A DNA stretch of 64,000 bases. Source: Psychromarinibacter halotolerans (GTDB lineage Bacteria > Pseudomonadota > Alphaproteobacteria > Rhodobacterales > Rhodobacteraceae). The translations under genes were made by a program, and so were the position numbers. Shown in pieces: positions 31,985 through 40,473 of this stretch. The stretch spans positions 62,001-126,000 of the forward strand of contig NZ_JARGYD010000002.1 of NCBI RefSeq assembly GCF_029168315.1, in the 5' to 3' direction. The stretch's first letter is position 1; each line of letters opens with the position of its first letter. Under the pieces are notes generated by a model that made no database searches, was not told the origin of the DNA, and was given only the letters and a program-made list of their open reading frames with translations.

Positions 31985-32822
31985 CCCGGGCTTTGCCCCG
32001 GCGAAGGTCAATCTGACACTGCACGTTACCGGCCGGCGGGACGACGGGTATCACCTGCTCGACTCTCTGGTCGTCTTCGCGGACGTGGGCGATCTGCTGG
32101 ACACCTTCCCGTCTGACCGCCCTACACTGCGCGTGTCTGGGCCGATGGCGGTCGGCGTGCCCGTGGACGACAGCAACCTTGTCCTGCGCGCGGCGCAGGC
32201 GATGGGGATCGACGCGGTCGGGTTTCATCTTGAAAAGCACCTGCCAGCCGCAGCCGGGATCGGCGGCGGGTCGTCCGACGCGGCGGCGGCGTTGCGGCTG
32301 CTGGCCGAGACGACGGGCGCACCGCTTCCCGGCGACCGGGGCCTGTCGCTGGGCGCGGACGTGCCGGTCTGCCTTGCCGCAAGACCCGCGCGCATGTCCG
32401 GCATTGGTGAACAGGTCGATCCGCTGCCGTCCCTGCCCCCCTTCGGCATGGTGCTGGCGAACCCTCGCGTCTCGGTCCCCACGGGCGCGGTGTTCGGCGC
32501 CCTGTCCAGCCGCGACAACGCCCCGATGCCCGCCCGCCTGCCCGACTGGGCCGACGCCCGCGCCTTCGCGCGCTGGCTGGGTGAACAACGCAACGACATG
32601 GAAGGCCCGGCCCGCGGCATCGCCCCCGCCATCGGCGTCACCCTGTCGCGGCTTGGTGCCACGGACGGTTGCCTGCTTGCCCGCATGTCAGGGTCCGGCG
32701 CAACCTGTTTCGCGCTGTATGAAACGCTGACCGAGGCGCAGGCAGCCGCCGACTCTTTGACAAAGCTGCATCCCGACTGGTGGATCGCCGCCGCCGCACC
32801 TTACAGCGCGGACGCGGGTTAG
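31977..32822 (+). CDS. ispE: 4-diphosphocytidyl-2-C-methyl-D-erythritol kinase
   Basis: A 281-residue GHMP kinase of the non-mevalonate isoprenoid pathway. N-terminal APAKVNLTLHVTGRRDDGYH appears here as FAPAKVNLTLHV, and the ATP-binding GHMP loop is PAAAGIGGGSSDAAAAL (about 90-106). The C-terminal MSGSGATCFALY is the third GHMP motif. It supplies precursors used by the polyprenyl synthase elsewhere in the window. It starts within the end of the TPR gene and ends 4 bp inside the convergent glycosylase gene. Confidence 0.95.
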   Translation: MADPGFAPAKVNLTLHVTGRRDDGYHLLDSLVVFADVGDLLDTFPSDRPTLRVSGPMAVGVPVDDSNLVLRAAQAMGIDAVGFHLEKHLPAAAGIGGGSSDAAAALRLLAETTGAPLPGDRGLSLGADVPVCLAARPARMSGIGEQVDPLPSLPPFGMVLANPRVSVPTGAVFGALSSRDNAPMPARLPDWADARAFARWLGEQRNDMEGPARGIAPAIGVTLSRLGATDGCLLARMSGSGATCFALYETLTEAQAAADSLTKLHPDWWIAAAAPYSADAG

Positions 32823-33484
32823 ACGCTCATCGCCAGAACGCGACTGATTTCGGTAAAGCTGCGACCAGACTCGGCCGCCCAGTCGTTGAACGCCGCCTGC
32901 ACCTTCGCCATCGCCGTTCGCGATGTCGGCGCCTTGTCGATCACGCCCTCGGCCACCAGCCGCGCCACCACGTCCTGCGATGGGATAAAGCTGTCGACGC
33001 CCATGAACCGAAGCGCATAGGCGCCGGTGTTGCCGCCCAGCCGGTTGCCCCGCGTCTTCAGAAGCGCAAGCAAGCCCGCGAAATCCTCGCGCGGCCAGTC
33101 GGCGAAACAGCGCGCCGCACTGCCGTGGTGATCCGCAAGGTCGCGCAGCATGACGGCGTTGTCGCGGACCGACCGGATCTTGGCTCCGTGCCGCACGATG
33201 CGGGTGTCCTTCAGCAGCGCATCGAACCAGTCGTCATCCATCATCGAACAGCGACCCACGTCGAACCCGGCAAAGGCGTCCTCGAAGCCCGGCCACTTGG
33301 ACTCGACCACTTTCCAATTGAAACCCGAGTTGAAGATCATCTGCGTGAACTTCGACAGCCAGCGGTCGTCCGGGATCGCCGCAAGCTCGGCAGCCGGCCG
33401 GGGCCGGTCCAGAAGCGATTCCAGCACGTCCTCTCCGCCCTTGCGGTCGGCGGCGATCGCGAAGATCTCGTCGAAGCGTCTCAT
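32819..33484 (-). CDS. DNA-3-methyladenine glycosylase I-like protein
   Basis: A 221-residue HhH-GPD-superfamily protein related to Tag. The pattern FNWKVVESKWPGFEDAFAGFD and VRHGAKIRSVRDNA corresponds to the core of Tag. It should excise alkylated purines from DNA. The N-terminal Cys and His and the C-terminal His/Cys that bind zinc in E. coli Tag are not seen (the protein begins MRRFDEIFAIA), so this is a divergent, zinc-free branch. It overlaps the ispE end by 4 bp in convergent orientation. Confidence 0.8.
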   Translation of the reverse strand: MRRFDEIFAIAADRKGGEDVLESLLDRPRPAAELAAIPDDRWLSKFTQMIFNSGFNWKVVESKWPGFEDAFAGFDVGRCSMMDDDWFDALLKDTRIVRHGAKIRSVRDNAVMLRDLADHHGSAARCFADWPREDFAGLLALLKTRGNRLGGNTGAYALRFMGVDSFIPSQDVVARLVAEGVIDKAPTSRTAMAKVQAAFNDWAAESGRSFTEISRVLAMSV

Positions 33485-33517
33485 GCCGTCATGGTAACAC
33501 CGGCAGGACGCGTCTGG

Positions 33518-33679
33518 TCAATCTTGCTTCGGCCGGTCGTCGTACTGATCGGACAGGATGCGCTGGCTGTCGCCGTCCGGGTCGTCGTACTGGCGCGATC
33601 TCAGCGTCCAGACGAAGGCGCCAAGGCCCAGAACGCCAAGGATCAGCGAAATCGGGATAAGGTAGACCAGAACTTCCAT
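33518..33679 (-). CDS. ccoS: cbb3 oxidase assembly protein CcoS
   Basis: A 53-residue single-helix membrane protein, MEVLVYLIPISLILGVLGLG followed by AFVWTLRSRQYDDPDGD and ending KQD. The N-terminal helix and the YDDPDGD motif are diagnostic of CcoS, needed for cofactor maturation of cbb3 oxidase. The ATG begins one base after the ccoI stop codon. It is the last gene of ccoGHIS. Confidence 0.92.
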   Translation of the reverse strand: MEVLVYLIPISLILGVLGLGAFVWTLRSRQYDDPDGDSQRILSDQYDDRPKQD

Positions 33680-33680
33680 C

Positions 33681-35861
33681 TCAGCGCAGCCTCAGCGCGT
33701 TCAGCGACACGCAGATCGACGATCCGGACATCGCCAGCGCCGCCGCAAGCGGCGTGGCAAAGCCGGTCAGAGCAATCGGGATCGCGATCATGTTATAGAC
33801 GGCGGCGATGCCGAAGTTCTCGCGGATGCGGCGCGTGGCGGACCGTGCTGTCGCCAGCGTGTCGCCCAGCGGCGCAAGCGAGCCGCCCAGAAGCACGATG
33901 TCCGACACCACGCGCGTCGCTTCAAGCGCCGACGCCGGAGAGATCGACGCATGGGCCGCAGCCAATGCCGCAGTGTCGTTCAGGCCGTCCCCGACCATCA
34001 GCACCCGGTGCCCGTCGGCCATCAGGGCATCGACCCGCGCGGCCTTGTCCTGCGGCAGGACACCAGCCTCGAAGCTCTCGATTCCGACACGCTGCGCCAG
34101 ATCGGACACGGCGGCATCCGTGTCGCCGGACAGCAGCAGCACGCGCATCCCCTGCGCCTTCAGCGCCGCGACAGCGGCCTCGGCCCCGTCGCGCAGGCGG
34201 TCGGCAAAGCGGAAGGTCAGGACCCGCGCCCCTACCTGAAGATAGGTCGCCGTCTGCGCCGCCGCATCGGCGCCGGTCCAGTCGGCGCGGCCAAGCCGCA
34301 CGCGCTGCCCCTGCCACTGCGCCTCGACCCCGTATCCCGGCACCTCGTGCATGTCGGTCACCTTCACCGGGCGCACCCCGGCCGCGCGGGCGGCCTGCGC
34401 CAGCGATTGCGCCAGCGGATGGGCCGAACCCTCGGCCAGGGCCAGCGCCAGTTCCAGATCGCGACGCGAATGGTCGCCAAGGTTCTCGGCCTCCGGCGCG
34501 CCCGTGGTCAGCGTACCGGTCTTGTCGAACACGACCGTGTCGACCTCGGCCAGCCGTTCCAGCGCGGTGGCGCTTTTGATAAGCAGGCCGCGCTTGAACA
34601 GGCGACCGCTGGCGGCGGTGGTGACGGCGGGCACGGCAAGGCCCAGCGCGCAGGGGCAGGTGATGATCAGCACCGCCACCGCGATGTTCAGGGCCAGCCG
34701 CACGTCGCCGCCAGAGATCCAAAGCCACCCAAGGAACGCGGCGAACGCCAGCAGGTGAACGGCAGGGGCATAGATCCGCGCCGCCCGGTCAGCCAACGAG
34801 GTGTAGCGGTTGCGCGTCGTCTCGGCCACGGCGACCAGATCGGCAAGCCGGTGCAGCGTGCTGTCCTGCCCCGCCGCCGTCACGCGTACGGTCAGGGCGC
34901 CGGTCAGGTTGACCTCGCCCGCGTTCACGGTCGCCCCGGGCTTGGACACCACGGGCAGGCTTTCCCCCGTCAGCAGCGAGCGGTCGATCTCGCTGGTGCC
35001 GTCGGTCACGATGCCGTCCACCGGCACCCGCGCGCCGGGAAGGACGCGCACCATGTCATCCACCGTCAGTTCCGACACCGGCACCATCGCCTCGGCGTCG
35101 TCGCTGATGCGCAACGCGCGCGGGACTTCCAGCGCGGCCAGTTCCTGCGCCGCCGAACGCGCGACGGACCGCGTGCGATAGTCAAGATACCGGCCCGCCA
35201 GCAGGAAGAACGTCAACGAAAGCGCAGCATCGAAATAGGCGTGCGCGCCGGACTGCGCCGTTTCGTACACCGACATCCCGGCGGCCAGAAGGATCGCCAG
35301 AGAGATCGGCACGTCCATGTTCAGCCTCGCAGCGCGCAGGGCGGACCATGCGTTGCGGAAGAACGGCTGCGCCGAGAAGGCGATGGTCGGGATCGCGATC
35401 GTCGCGCTGATCCAGTGGAACAGGTCACGGGTCGCGGCCTCGGCCCCGGACCAGACCGCGACCGACAGAAGCATCACGTTCATCATCGCGAAGCCCGCGA
35501 CGCCCAGCCGCATCAACAGATCGCGCCCCGTGCGGTCGACCTGCGTGCCGGCCAGCGTGGCACTGTCCAGTTCGTGCGCTTCCCAGCCGCCTTCGGACAG
35601 CGCCCGCGCCAAAGCGGCGGCCTCGGTGCCCGGATCGACATCGACCATCGCCCGCTTCAGCGTCAGGTTTACCCGCGCGCGGCGGACGCCCGGCATCGTC
35701 GATAGGCTGCGCTCCACGCCCGCGATACAGGCGGCGCAGTGGATCTTGGGAAGGGACAGCATGACCTGATCGCCGCCCGCAGGCGCGCGGCCCGCCACCT
35801 GTTCGGCAAGCGGCGCCGCGGCACAGGCCGGGCAGGCAGAGGTCTGAAGGGTCGTGCTCAA
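33681..35861 (-). CDS. ccoI: copper-transporting P1B-type ATPase CcoI
   Basis: A 726-residue heavy-metal P-type ATPase supplying copper to the cbb3 oxidase. N-terminal CPAC (10-13) and the HMA motif IHCAACIAG precede eight membrane helices. Core motifs are TGES, CPCALGLAVP (metal site), DKTGTLTTG (phosphorylated Asp), and VGDGLNDTAAL. The position between ccoH and ccoS is the standard one, which supports CcoI over a general CopA exporter. Confidence 0.95.
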   Translation of the reverse strand: MSTTLQTSACPACAAAPLAEQVAGRAPAGGDQVMLSLPKIHCAACIAGVERSLSTMPGVRRARVNLTLKRAMVDVDPGTEAAALARALSEGGWEAHELDSATLAGTQVDRTGRDLLMRLGVAGFAMMNVMLLSVAVWSGAEAATRDLFHWISATIAIPTIAFSAQPFFRNAWSALRAARLNMDVPISLAILLAAGMSVYETAQSGAHAYFDAALSLTFFLLAGRYLDYRTRSVARSAAQELAALEVPRALRISDDAEAMVPVSELTVDDMVRVLPGARVPVDGIVTDGTSEIDRSLLTGESLPVVSKPGATVNAGEVNLTGALTVRVTAAGQDSTLHRLADLVAVAETTRNRYTSLADRAARIYAPAVHLLAFAAFLGWLWISGGDVRLALNIAVAVLIITCPCALGLAVPAVTTAASGRLFKRGLLIKSATALERLAEVDTVVFDKTGTLTTGAPEAENLGDHSRRDLELALALAEGSAHPLAQSLAQAARAAGVRPVKVTDMHEVPGYGVEAQWQGQRVRLGRADWTGADAAAQTATYLQVGARVLTFRFADRLRDGAEAAVAALKAQGMRVLLLSGDTDAAVSDLAQRVGIESFEAGVLPQDKAARVDALMADGHRVLMVGDGLNDTAALAAAHASISPASALEATRVVSDIVLLGGSLAPLGDTLATARSATRRIRENFGIAAVYNMIAIPIALTGFATPLAAALAMSGSSICVSLNALRLR

Positions 35862-35862
35862 G

Positions 35863-36321
35863 TCAGTTCTCGATGTTCAGGATGATCCGTTGGTTAAAGG
35901 CCGTACCGTCTTCGGCGGTGGCGGCCACCCGAAGTTCCCATTTGCCCGGCTCCAGCGCCACGTCCGCGACATGGGCGGTGCCGTCAAAACGAAGGTCCGG
36001 GGTCACGTCATGGTCGCGCACCGTGGTGCGGCCCACCATCAGCGACATCTGGGGCGGCGCGACCGGGGCGCCGTCCGGGCCGGTGATGGCGATCAGGACC
36101 CGGTCGCCGTCGGTGCTGGCGGCGACGTCCCAGCCCAAAGCCTCTTGCGCGGCGCGCGCGGCATCGAACTGCTGGCTGGCAACATAGGAGTTGCTGGTCT
36201 CAAGCCCCGGGAAGGTGCCCACGGCCTTGACCGCCATCGTCACGTTCACGGCGATGATGACCGCGAAGGCAGATGCCGTGATGAAGAAGACCTTTCGGCC
36301 GGTAATCGGTTTCGCGCTCAT
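35863..36321 (-). CDS. ccoH: cbb3 oxidase assembly protein FixH/CcoH
   Basis: A 152-residue FixH family protein. One N-terminal membrane helix (KVFFITASAFAVIIAVNVTM) is followed by a periplasmic beta-rich domain containing GAPVAPPQMSLMVGRTTVRD and ending WELRVAATAEDG. FixH/CcoH is an assembly or stability factor for cbb3 oxidase. The start overlaps the ccoG stop by 4 bp, and ccoI starts just after this gene. Confidence 0.92.
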   Translation of the reverse strand: MSAKPITGRKVFFITASAFAVIIAVNVTMAVKAVGTFPGLETSNSYVASQQFDAARAAQEALGWDVAASTDGDRVLIAITGPDGAPVAPPQMSLMVGRTTVRDHDVTPDLRFDGTAHVADVALEPGKWELRVAATAEDGTAFNQRIILNIEN

Positions 36322-37856
36322 TCGCCGCTCCCGTGGAATGTCGAGTCCTTGTGGGCCCGTTCGCTGTTTGCCAGATCCTCGACCCAGATCCGGATGTCCG
36401 TCCGCCCGCCCTCGGCCGCGTCGGACTCGGGCGCCGCGACGATGTAGACCCGCTGCAGCATGGTCGAGTCCGCCGGCACCGTCACCGTATCACCATCGGT
36501 GCCTTCCAGCGACAGAACCAAAGACTCGTCGCCGGTGGTCGAGATGCGGAACGCCCGTTCCTCGCCATGTTTGTTCAGCAGACGCACGTCATAGGCGTTG
36601 CGGATCGACCCGTCCGACAGGGTCACGTACAGCGGGTTCCGCACCGGCGCGACGGTCACGTCGATGTCGCTGCGGATGAACAGCGCGACCAGCAGGCCGA
36701 CGCCGACCAGCGTCCACAGCGTGGTGTACAGGATGGTCCGGGGCCGCAGGATGTGTTTGATAACCGGCTTCGGCGGCTGCCCCGCCCGTTCGCGGGTTTC
36801 GTCGGTCAGAGCCATGTAGTCGATCAGACCACGCGGCTTGCCGATCTTGTCCATCACCTCGTTACAGGCGTCGATGCACAGACCGCAGGTGATGCAGGCC
36901 ATCTGCTGTCCGTCGCGGATGTCGATGCCGGTGGGACAGACGTTGACGCAGGCGTTGCAGTCGATGCAGTCGCCGTAGCCTTCCTTCGCCGGGATAGCAC
37001 CGCCCACACCCGTCGGCAGGCCGGGCATCGGCAGCCGGGGCGAGGTGCCGCCGTGCTTCTCTCCTGCGGCATAGGTCACGGCCTCGGCGGCCTCCGCGAT
37101 CTCGCGGCGGCGCTTGCCCTTGCCGCGCGGCTCGCCGCGCCATTCGCGATAGGCGATGGTCAGCGTATCTTCATCCATCATCGCAGCCTGAATCCGGGGC
37201 CACGGGCACATGTAGATGCAGACCTGTTCGCGCGCGAAACCGCCGAACAGCACCGTCGTGAAGGTCAGGATCGCCATCGTCGTGTAGGCTACGGGATGCG
37301 CGTTCAGCGTCACAAGATCGACCAGCAGCGTCGGCGCGTCTGTGAAATAGAACACCCACGCCCCGCCGGTGGCGAGCCCAATGAAGGCCCAGATCACCCA
37401 CTTGGTGATCCGCAGGCGCCACTTGCGGGCATCCCACGGCGCCTTCCACAGGCGGACGCGGGCGTTGCGGTCACCTTCGATCCAGCGTTCTGTCAGGATG
37501 AAAAGGTCGGTCCACACCGTCTGCGGACAGGTATAGCCGCACCACACCCGGCCCAGCGCCGAGGTGAACAGAAACAGCCCCAGCCCCGCCATGATCAGAA
37601 GGCCCGCGATAAAGTAGAACTCGTGCGGCCAGATCTCGATCCAGAAGAAGAAGAACCGGCGGTTGGCGAGATCGACAAGGATCGCCTGATCCGGCAGTTC
37701 GGGGCCGCGATCCCAGCGGATCCACGGCGCAAGGTAGTAGATGCCAAGCGTGATCGCCATGATCACCCACTTGAAACGGCGAAAATTGCCCTTCACCCGG
37801 CGCGGGAAGATCGGCTCGCGCGCGGCGTAAAGGTTTTCTGGCTCTGTACTGCTCAT
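36318..37856 (-). CDS. ccoG: cbb3 oxidase accessory iron-sulfur protein CcoG (RdxA/FixG)
   Basis: A 512-residue membrane protein with two ferredoxin-type 4Fe-4S clusters: CIDCNACVNVCPTGIDI and CITCGLCIDAC. About five membrane helices and conserved GRVWCGYTCPQTVWTD and IYMCPWPRIQ segments precede them; a C-terminal FixG-like domain follows. CcoG is linked to copper reduction for cbb3 assembly. The start MSSTEPENLY at 37856 is preferred over one at 37910, because the FNR box 66 bp upstream predicts transcription starting around 37887. Confidence 0.95.
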   Translation of the reverse strand: MSSTEPENLYAAREPIFPRRVKGNFRRFKWVIMAITLGIYYLAPWIRWDRGPELPDQAILVDLANRRFFFFWIEIWPHEFYFIAGLLIMAGLGLFLFTSALGRVWCGYTCPQTVWTDLFILTERWIEGDRNARVRLWKAPWDARKWRLRITKWVIWAFIGLATGGAWVFYFTDAPTLLVDLVTLNAHPVAYTTMAILTFTTVLFGGFAREQVCIYMCPWPRIQAAMMDEDTLTIAYREWRGEPRGKGKRRREIAEAAEAVTYAAGEKHGGTSPRLPMPGLPTGVGGAIPAKEGYGDCIDCNACVNVCPTGIDIRDGQQMACITCGLCIDACNEVMDKIGKPRGLIDYMALTDETRERAGQPPKPVIKHILRPRTILYTTLWTLVGVGLLVALFIRSDIDVTVAPVRNPLYVTLSDGSIRNAYDVRLLNKHGEERAFRISTTGDESLVLSLEGTDGDTVTVPADSTMLQRVYIVAAPESDAAEGGRTDIRIWVEDLANSERAHKDSTFHGSGE

Positions 37857-37921
37857 GAAACGGATTCCGTTCGGTGCATTCCGGCTGGCTACGCTTCTGA
37901 CAGGGCACAAAGAAAAGAACC

Positions 37922-37935
37922 TTGACCTGAATCAA
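37922..37935 (-). promoter_or_regulatory. FNR box upstream of ccoG
   Basis: TTGACCTGAATCAA matches the FNR consensus TTGAT-N4-ATCAA at 9 of 10 positions. Its centre (37928.5) predicts activation at about 37887 by the usual -41.5 geometry, giving a 31-nt leader to the ccoG start. FnrL encoded at 43.9 kb is the likely regulator. Confidence 0.85.
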
Positions 37936-38009
37936 GTGTCTTTAAGTCACCTTTTCCCGGTCACCGGACAGAACGTCGCACGGGGTCCGAACCGGATGCC
38001 CCGCGCCTG

Positions 38010-38888
38010 TCAGCCGTCTGCCTGCGCTTCCTTCACAAGCCAGCGCATGAAGGCGCGCAAGGCAGGACGCTGGACGCCGGGGCGGGTGACAAGGAAATAG
38101 CCGGCCCCGCGCCCGTCATCCTGAAACAGCACGACGATGTCGCCGGAGTCGACCTCGCGTTCGACGAAGGCCAGCGCCGTGGCGGCGACGCCTTCGCCGG
38201 ATCGCAGCGCGTCCTGCAGCAGGTTGCCCGGCAGGCTGGTCATGTTGCGCACGCGCCCCTCGGCCACCCCTTGCCCGGTCAGCCATTCCTTCGCCTCGTC
38301 GGTGCCGATCTCTTGCAGCCACGGAAAGTCGAGCAACTCGGCCGGGCTGTCGATGGTGCGGTCGCCGATCAGGCTGCGGGCAGCAGTGATGACGAAAGGG
38401 GTGCGCAGCAGTAAGGTGCTTTCCAGCCCCTTCCAGTCGCCCTTGCCGAACCGTACGGCCAGTTCCACGCCCCCGGGGGCAAGGTCGACCACATCCGCCG
38501 TGGGGTTCAGCATCAGGTCGATGTCGGGATGCTGCGCCCGGAAGCTGCCCAGCCGGGGCATCAGCCACCGGGCGGCGAAACTGGGCGTGGTCGTCACCTG
38601 CAACGGGCGGTCGGCATCGGCGCCGGTCAGATCCTCTATCTCGCGCGAGATAGACCCGAATGCCTCGCGCAGGACGCCGCCAAGCCGCTGCCCTTCGGCG
38701 GTCAGGGCGATGCCACGCCCTTCGCGCACGAACAGCTGCACGCCAAGCCGTTCCTCCAACGTGCGCACCTGCTGCCCGATGGCGGCGTGGCTGACGTTCA
38801 GCAGCGCGCCCGCTGCCGACATACCGCCCGCCTCGGCCAATGCGGCGAAGGCGCGAAGCTGCGAAAGAGGCGGAAGGTCGCGGAACAT
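38010..38888 (-). CDS. LysR-family transcriptional regulator (GcvA-like)
   Basis: A 292-residue LysR regulator. The N-terminal helix-turn-helix reads LSQLRAFAALAEAGGMSAAG and LNVSHAAIGQQVRTLEERLG; the C-terminal effector domain includes LNPTADVVDLAPGGVELAVRFG and ends in a typical RAFMRWLVKEAQ. The AVRFGKGDW-type segment resembles GcvA-like members. The start MFRDLPPLSQLRAF at 38888 is the standard one; the longer 38993 start would cross the divergent promoter. It is divergent from a small gene at 38993 and sits between the two cco operons. Confidence 0.9.
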   Translation of the reverse strand: MFRDLPPLSQLRAFAALAEAGGMSAAGALLNVSHAAIGQQVRTLEERLGVQLFVREGRGIALTAEGQRLGGVLREAFGSISREIEDLTGADADRPLQVTTTPSFAARWLMPRLGSFRAQHPDIDLMLNPTADVVDLAPGGVELAVRFGKGDWKGLESTLLLRTPFVITAARSLIGDRTIDSPAELLDFPWLQEIGTDEAKEWLTGQGVAEGRVRNMTSLPGNLLQDALRSGEGVAATALAFVEREVDSGDIVVLFQDDGRGAGYFLVTRPGVQRPALRAFMRWLVKEAQADG

Positions 38889-38910
38889 GATCTGAAACCC
38901 AGACTTACAT

Positions 38911-38928
38911 ATCGGAATTTTTCCTGAT
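38911..38928. promoter_or_regulatory. candidate operator between LysR gene and small divergent gene
   Basis: An imperfect inverted repeat, ATCGGAATTTTTCCTGAT, with the core GGAA-TTT-TTCC, lies in the 104-bp AT-richer divergent gap, 23 bp before the LysR start codon. LysR regulators usually bind such sites in divergent gaps. The match to T-N11-A is not decisive. Confidence 0.4.
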
Positions 38929-38992
38929 TCGCATTTGAACCCCGGAAACGCAATATTCCAAGCATACCGCAGCGCAAACAGGAGCCAGACCA

Positions 38993-39250
38993 ATGATCAA
39001 CCCGCTTGCAGATAGTTTCATGATCGCCACCCGCACACATCACTCGGCCTCGTGGGAAGCCGATCATCCCGCCAACCTGCGCGACCGCGAACTGCGCCCG
39101 CGGTTTCGGGCCGCACCGATGGTGAACCGCACCCCGGCAGACGCGCCCGGCATCGTCCGCAAGACCCGGCGCCCGCTGTTCCGGCTGCCGCGCCTTGGCA
39201 GCTTGCGGCTGTTCGGGCGGCGCGCACAGGCGGGTCTGCCCACCCAGTGA
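38993..39250 (+). CDS. small basic protein of unknown function, divergent from LysR
   Basis: An 85-residue protein with no recognised family. It has a strong CAGGAG Shine-Dalgarno, 16 nt before the ATG region's first base and close to the start, and is followed by a clear terminator, which together support a real gene. The C-terminal half is Arg-rich (TRRPLFRLPRLGSLRLFGRR) with possible amphipathic helix; there is no signal peptide. The divergent LysR regulator probably controls it. It lies where ccoP and ccoG are adjacent in many relatives. Confidence 0.6.
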   Translation: MINPLADSFMIATRTHHSASWEADHPANLRDRELRPRFRAAPMVNRTPADAPGIVRKTRRPLFRLPRLGSLRLFGRRAQAGLPTQ

Positions 39251-39274
39251 CCCCACGCCCGCAGACCCGGAAAA

Positions 39275-39310
39275 AATGAAACCGGCCGCCCAGATGGACG
39301 GCCGGTTTTG
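39275..39310. terminator. bidirectional terminator between the small gene and ccoP
   Basis: AAACCGGCCG (39279-39288) pairs with CGGCCGGTTT (39299-39308). A T-run follows on the plus strand and an A-run precedes it, so it can act for both convergent transcripts. Confidence 0.9.
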
Positions 39311-39368
39311 TCTTGCGGCGTCGGGACCGAAAAGAAACGCGCGAACAGGATCCCGGTCCCGACGCCTC

Positions 39369-39390
39369 CTTCGCGGCCGAAGCCGCGAAG
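39369..39390 (-). terminator. hairpin immediately after ccoP
   Basis: CTTCGCGG and CCGCGAAG form a perfect 8-bp stem with a 6-nt loop, 7 bp downstream of the ccoP stop. There is no U-tract; it may protect the 3' end of the ccoNOQP mRNA before the terminator at 39275-39310. Confidence 0.5.
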
Positions 39391-39397
39391 AACTCTG

Positions 39398-40285
39398 TTA
39401 CTGGCCGCCGCCCAGCTGGTGGACGTAGGCCGCGACCGCGTTGATCTCAGAGTCCGTCAGGCCGAAGGCGCTGCGGTATTCCTGCGACCAAGCCGGCATC
39501 ACGCCGAAGCGGGCGTTGGTGACCGTCTCGGTGATCGACGCGACGTCGCCGCCGTACAGCCAGATCGCGTCGGTCAGGTTCGGAGCGCCCAGCGCGGTGT
39601 CGCCGGTGCCGTCATCCATGTGACAGGCGGCGCATTGCTCCGCGAAGACCTGCTCGCCGCTGGTCGCCAACGCCGCGTCGTGGTCCTGACCCGAAATCTG
39701 GCGCACGTACTGGACCACCTCGGTGATCTGCGCGTCCGTCAGGATCTCGTCCCGGCCAAAGGCGGGCATTTCGGACCAATGCGCGTCGAAGCTGTCCTCG
39801 TTCCGGACGCCGTTGGTGACGGTATAGGCGATCTCGTCGATCGTGCCGCCCCACAGCCAATCGTCATCCAGCAGGTTCGGGAAGCCTTCGGCCCCCTGCG
39901 CCCCCGAGCCGTGACACTGCGAACAGTTGTTCCGGAACACGGCCGCGCCCTTGTTGATGGCGAAGTTGTGCAGGTCGCCGTTGTCGGCCAGCGACGCGAG
40001 TTCGACGCTTGCAAGGTCGGAATCCAGCCCCGCGTTCTGCTGTTCGAACGTGGCGATCTGTTCTTCGACCTGCCCGCGCGTCGAGAAGCCAAGGAAGCCC
40101 CCCGTCGCCCGCTCCACCAGCGGCCACGCCGGGAAGAGAAGCGTATAGATCACGCCCCAGACGATGGTCGCATAGAAGGTCCACAGCCACCAACGTGGCA
40201 GTGGGTTGTTGTATTCCTCGATACCGTCCCAGGAATGGCCGGTGGTATCGACCTTGGTCGGTTGATCGGCCGGTTTCTTGCTCAT
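39398..40285 (-). CDS. ccoP: cbb3 cytochrome c oxidase diheme subunit III
   Basis: A 295-residue membrane-anchored diheme cytochrome c that feeds electrons to CcoNO. One N-terminal membrane helix (PRWWLWTFYATIVWGVIYTL) is followed by two heme c motifs: CSQCHGSG and CAACHMDD, each with a downstream Met ligand region (SEMPAFGRDE and FGVMPAWSQE). The final segment INAVAAYVHQLGGGQ is typical. It overlaps ccoQ by 4 bp. Confidence 0.97.
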   Translation of the reverse strand: MSKKPADQPTKVDTTGHSWDGIEEYNNPLPRWWLWTFYATIVWGVIYTLLFPAWPLVERATGGFLGFSTRGQVEEQIATFEQQNAGLDSDLASVELASLADNGDLHNFAINKGAAVFRNNCSQCHGSGAQGAEGFPNLLDDDWLWGGTIDEIAYTVTNGVRNEDSFDAHWSEMPAFGRDEILTDAQITEVVQYVRQISGQDHDAALATSGEQVFAEQCAACHMDDGTGDTALGAPNLTDAIWLYGGDVASITETVTNARFGVMPAWSQEYRSAFGLTDSEINAVAAYVHQLGGGQ

Positions 40286-40464
40286 GGCCGCTGCTCCTTG
40301 GACGTGATCGGTCTGTCATCGTGGCGGAACGGGATGTTCGCGCTGTCCCGGTGGGTCTGGCGGCTGCCGGGGCGGAACGCCCACAGCACGGCGCCGACGA
40401 AGAAGGCGAACAGGGCCAACAGAACCCAGCTGTCCGCGATTTCGCGAAGGATGTGATAGTTCAT
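40282..40464 (-). CDS. ccoQ: cbb3 oxidase subunit CcoQ
   Basis: A 60-residue single-helix protein, MNYHILREIADSWVLLALF onward, with a hydrophobic helix ending AFRPGSRQTHRDSANIPFRH. CcoQ stabilises the oxidase and has been linked to oxygen-dependent signalling in Rhodobacter. Position between ccoO and ccoP and the length are standard. Confidence 0.93.
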   Translation of the reverse strand: MNYHILREIADSWVLLALFAFFVGAVLWAFRPGSRQTHRDSANIPFRHDDRPITSKEQRP

Positions 40465-40473
40465 CGTGTCCTC

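Noticed and set aside
37857..37910. N-terminal extension of ccoG to 37910
   Set aside because: FNR geometry puts the transcription start near 37887, inside this extension; MSSTEPENLY at 37856 is the better start.
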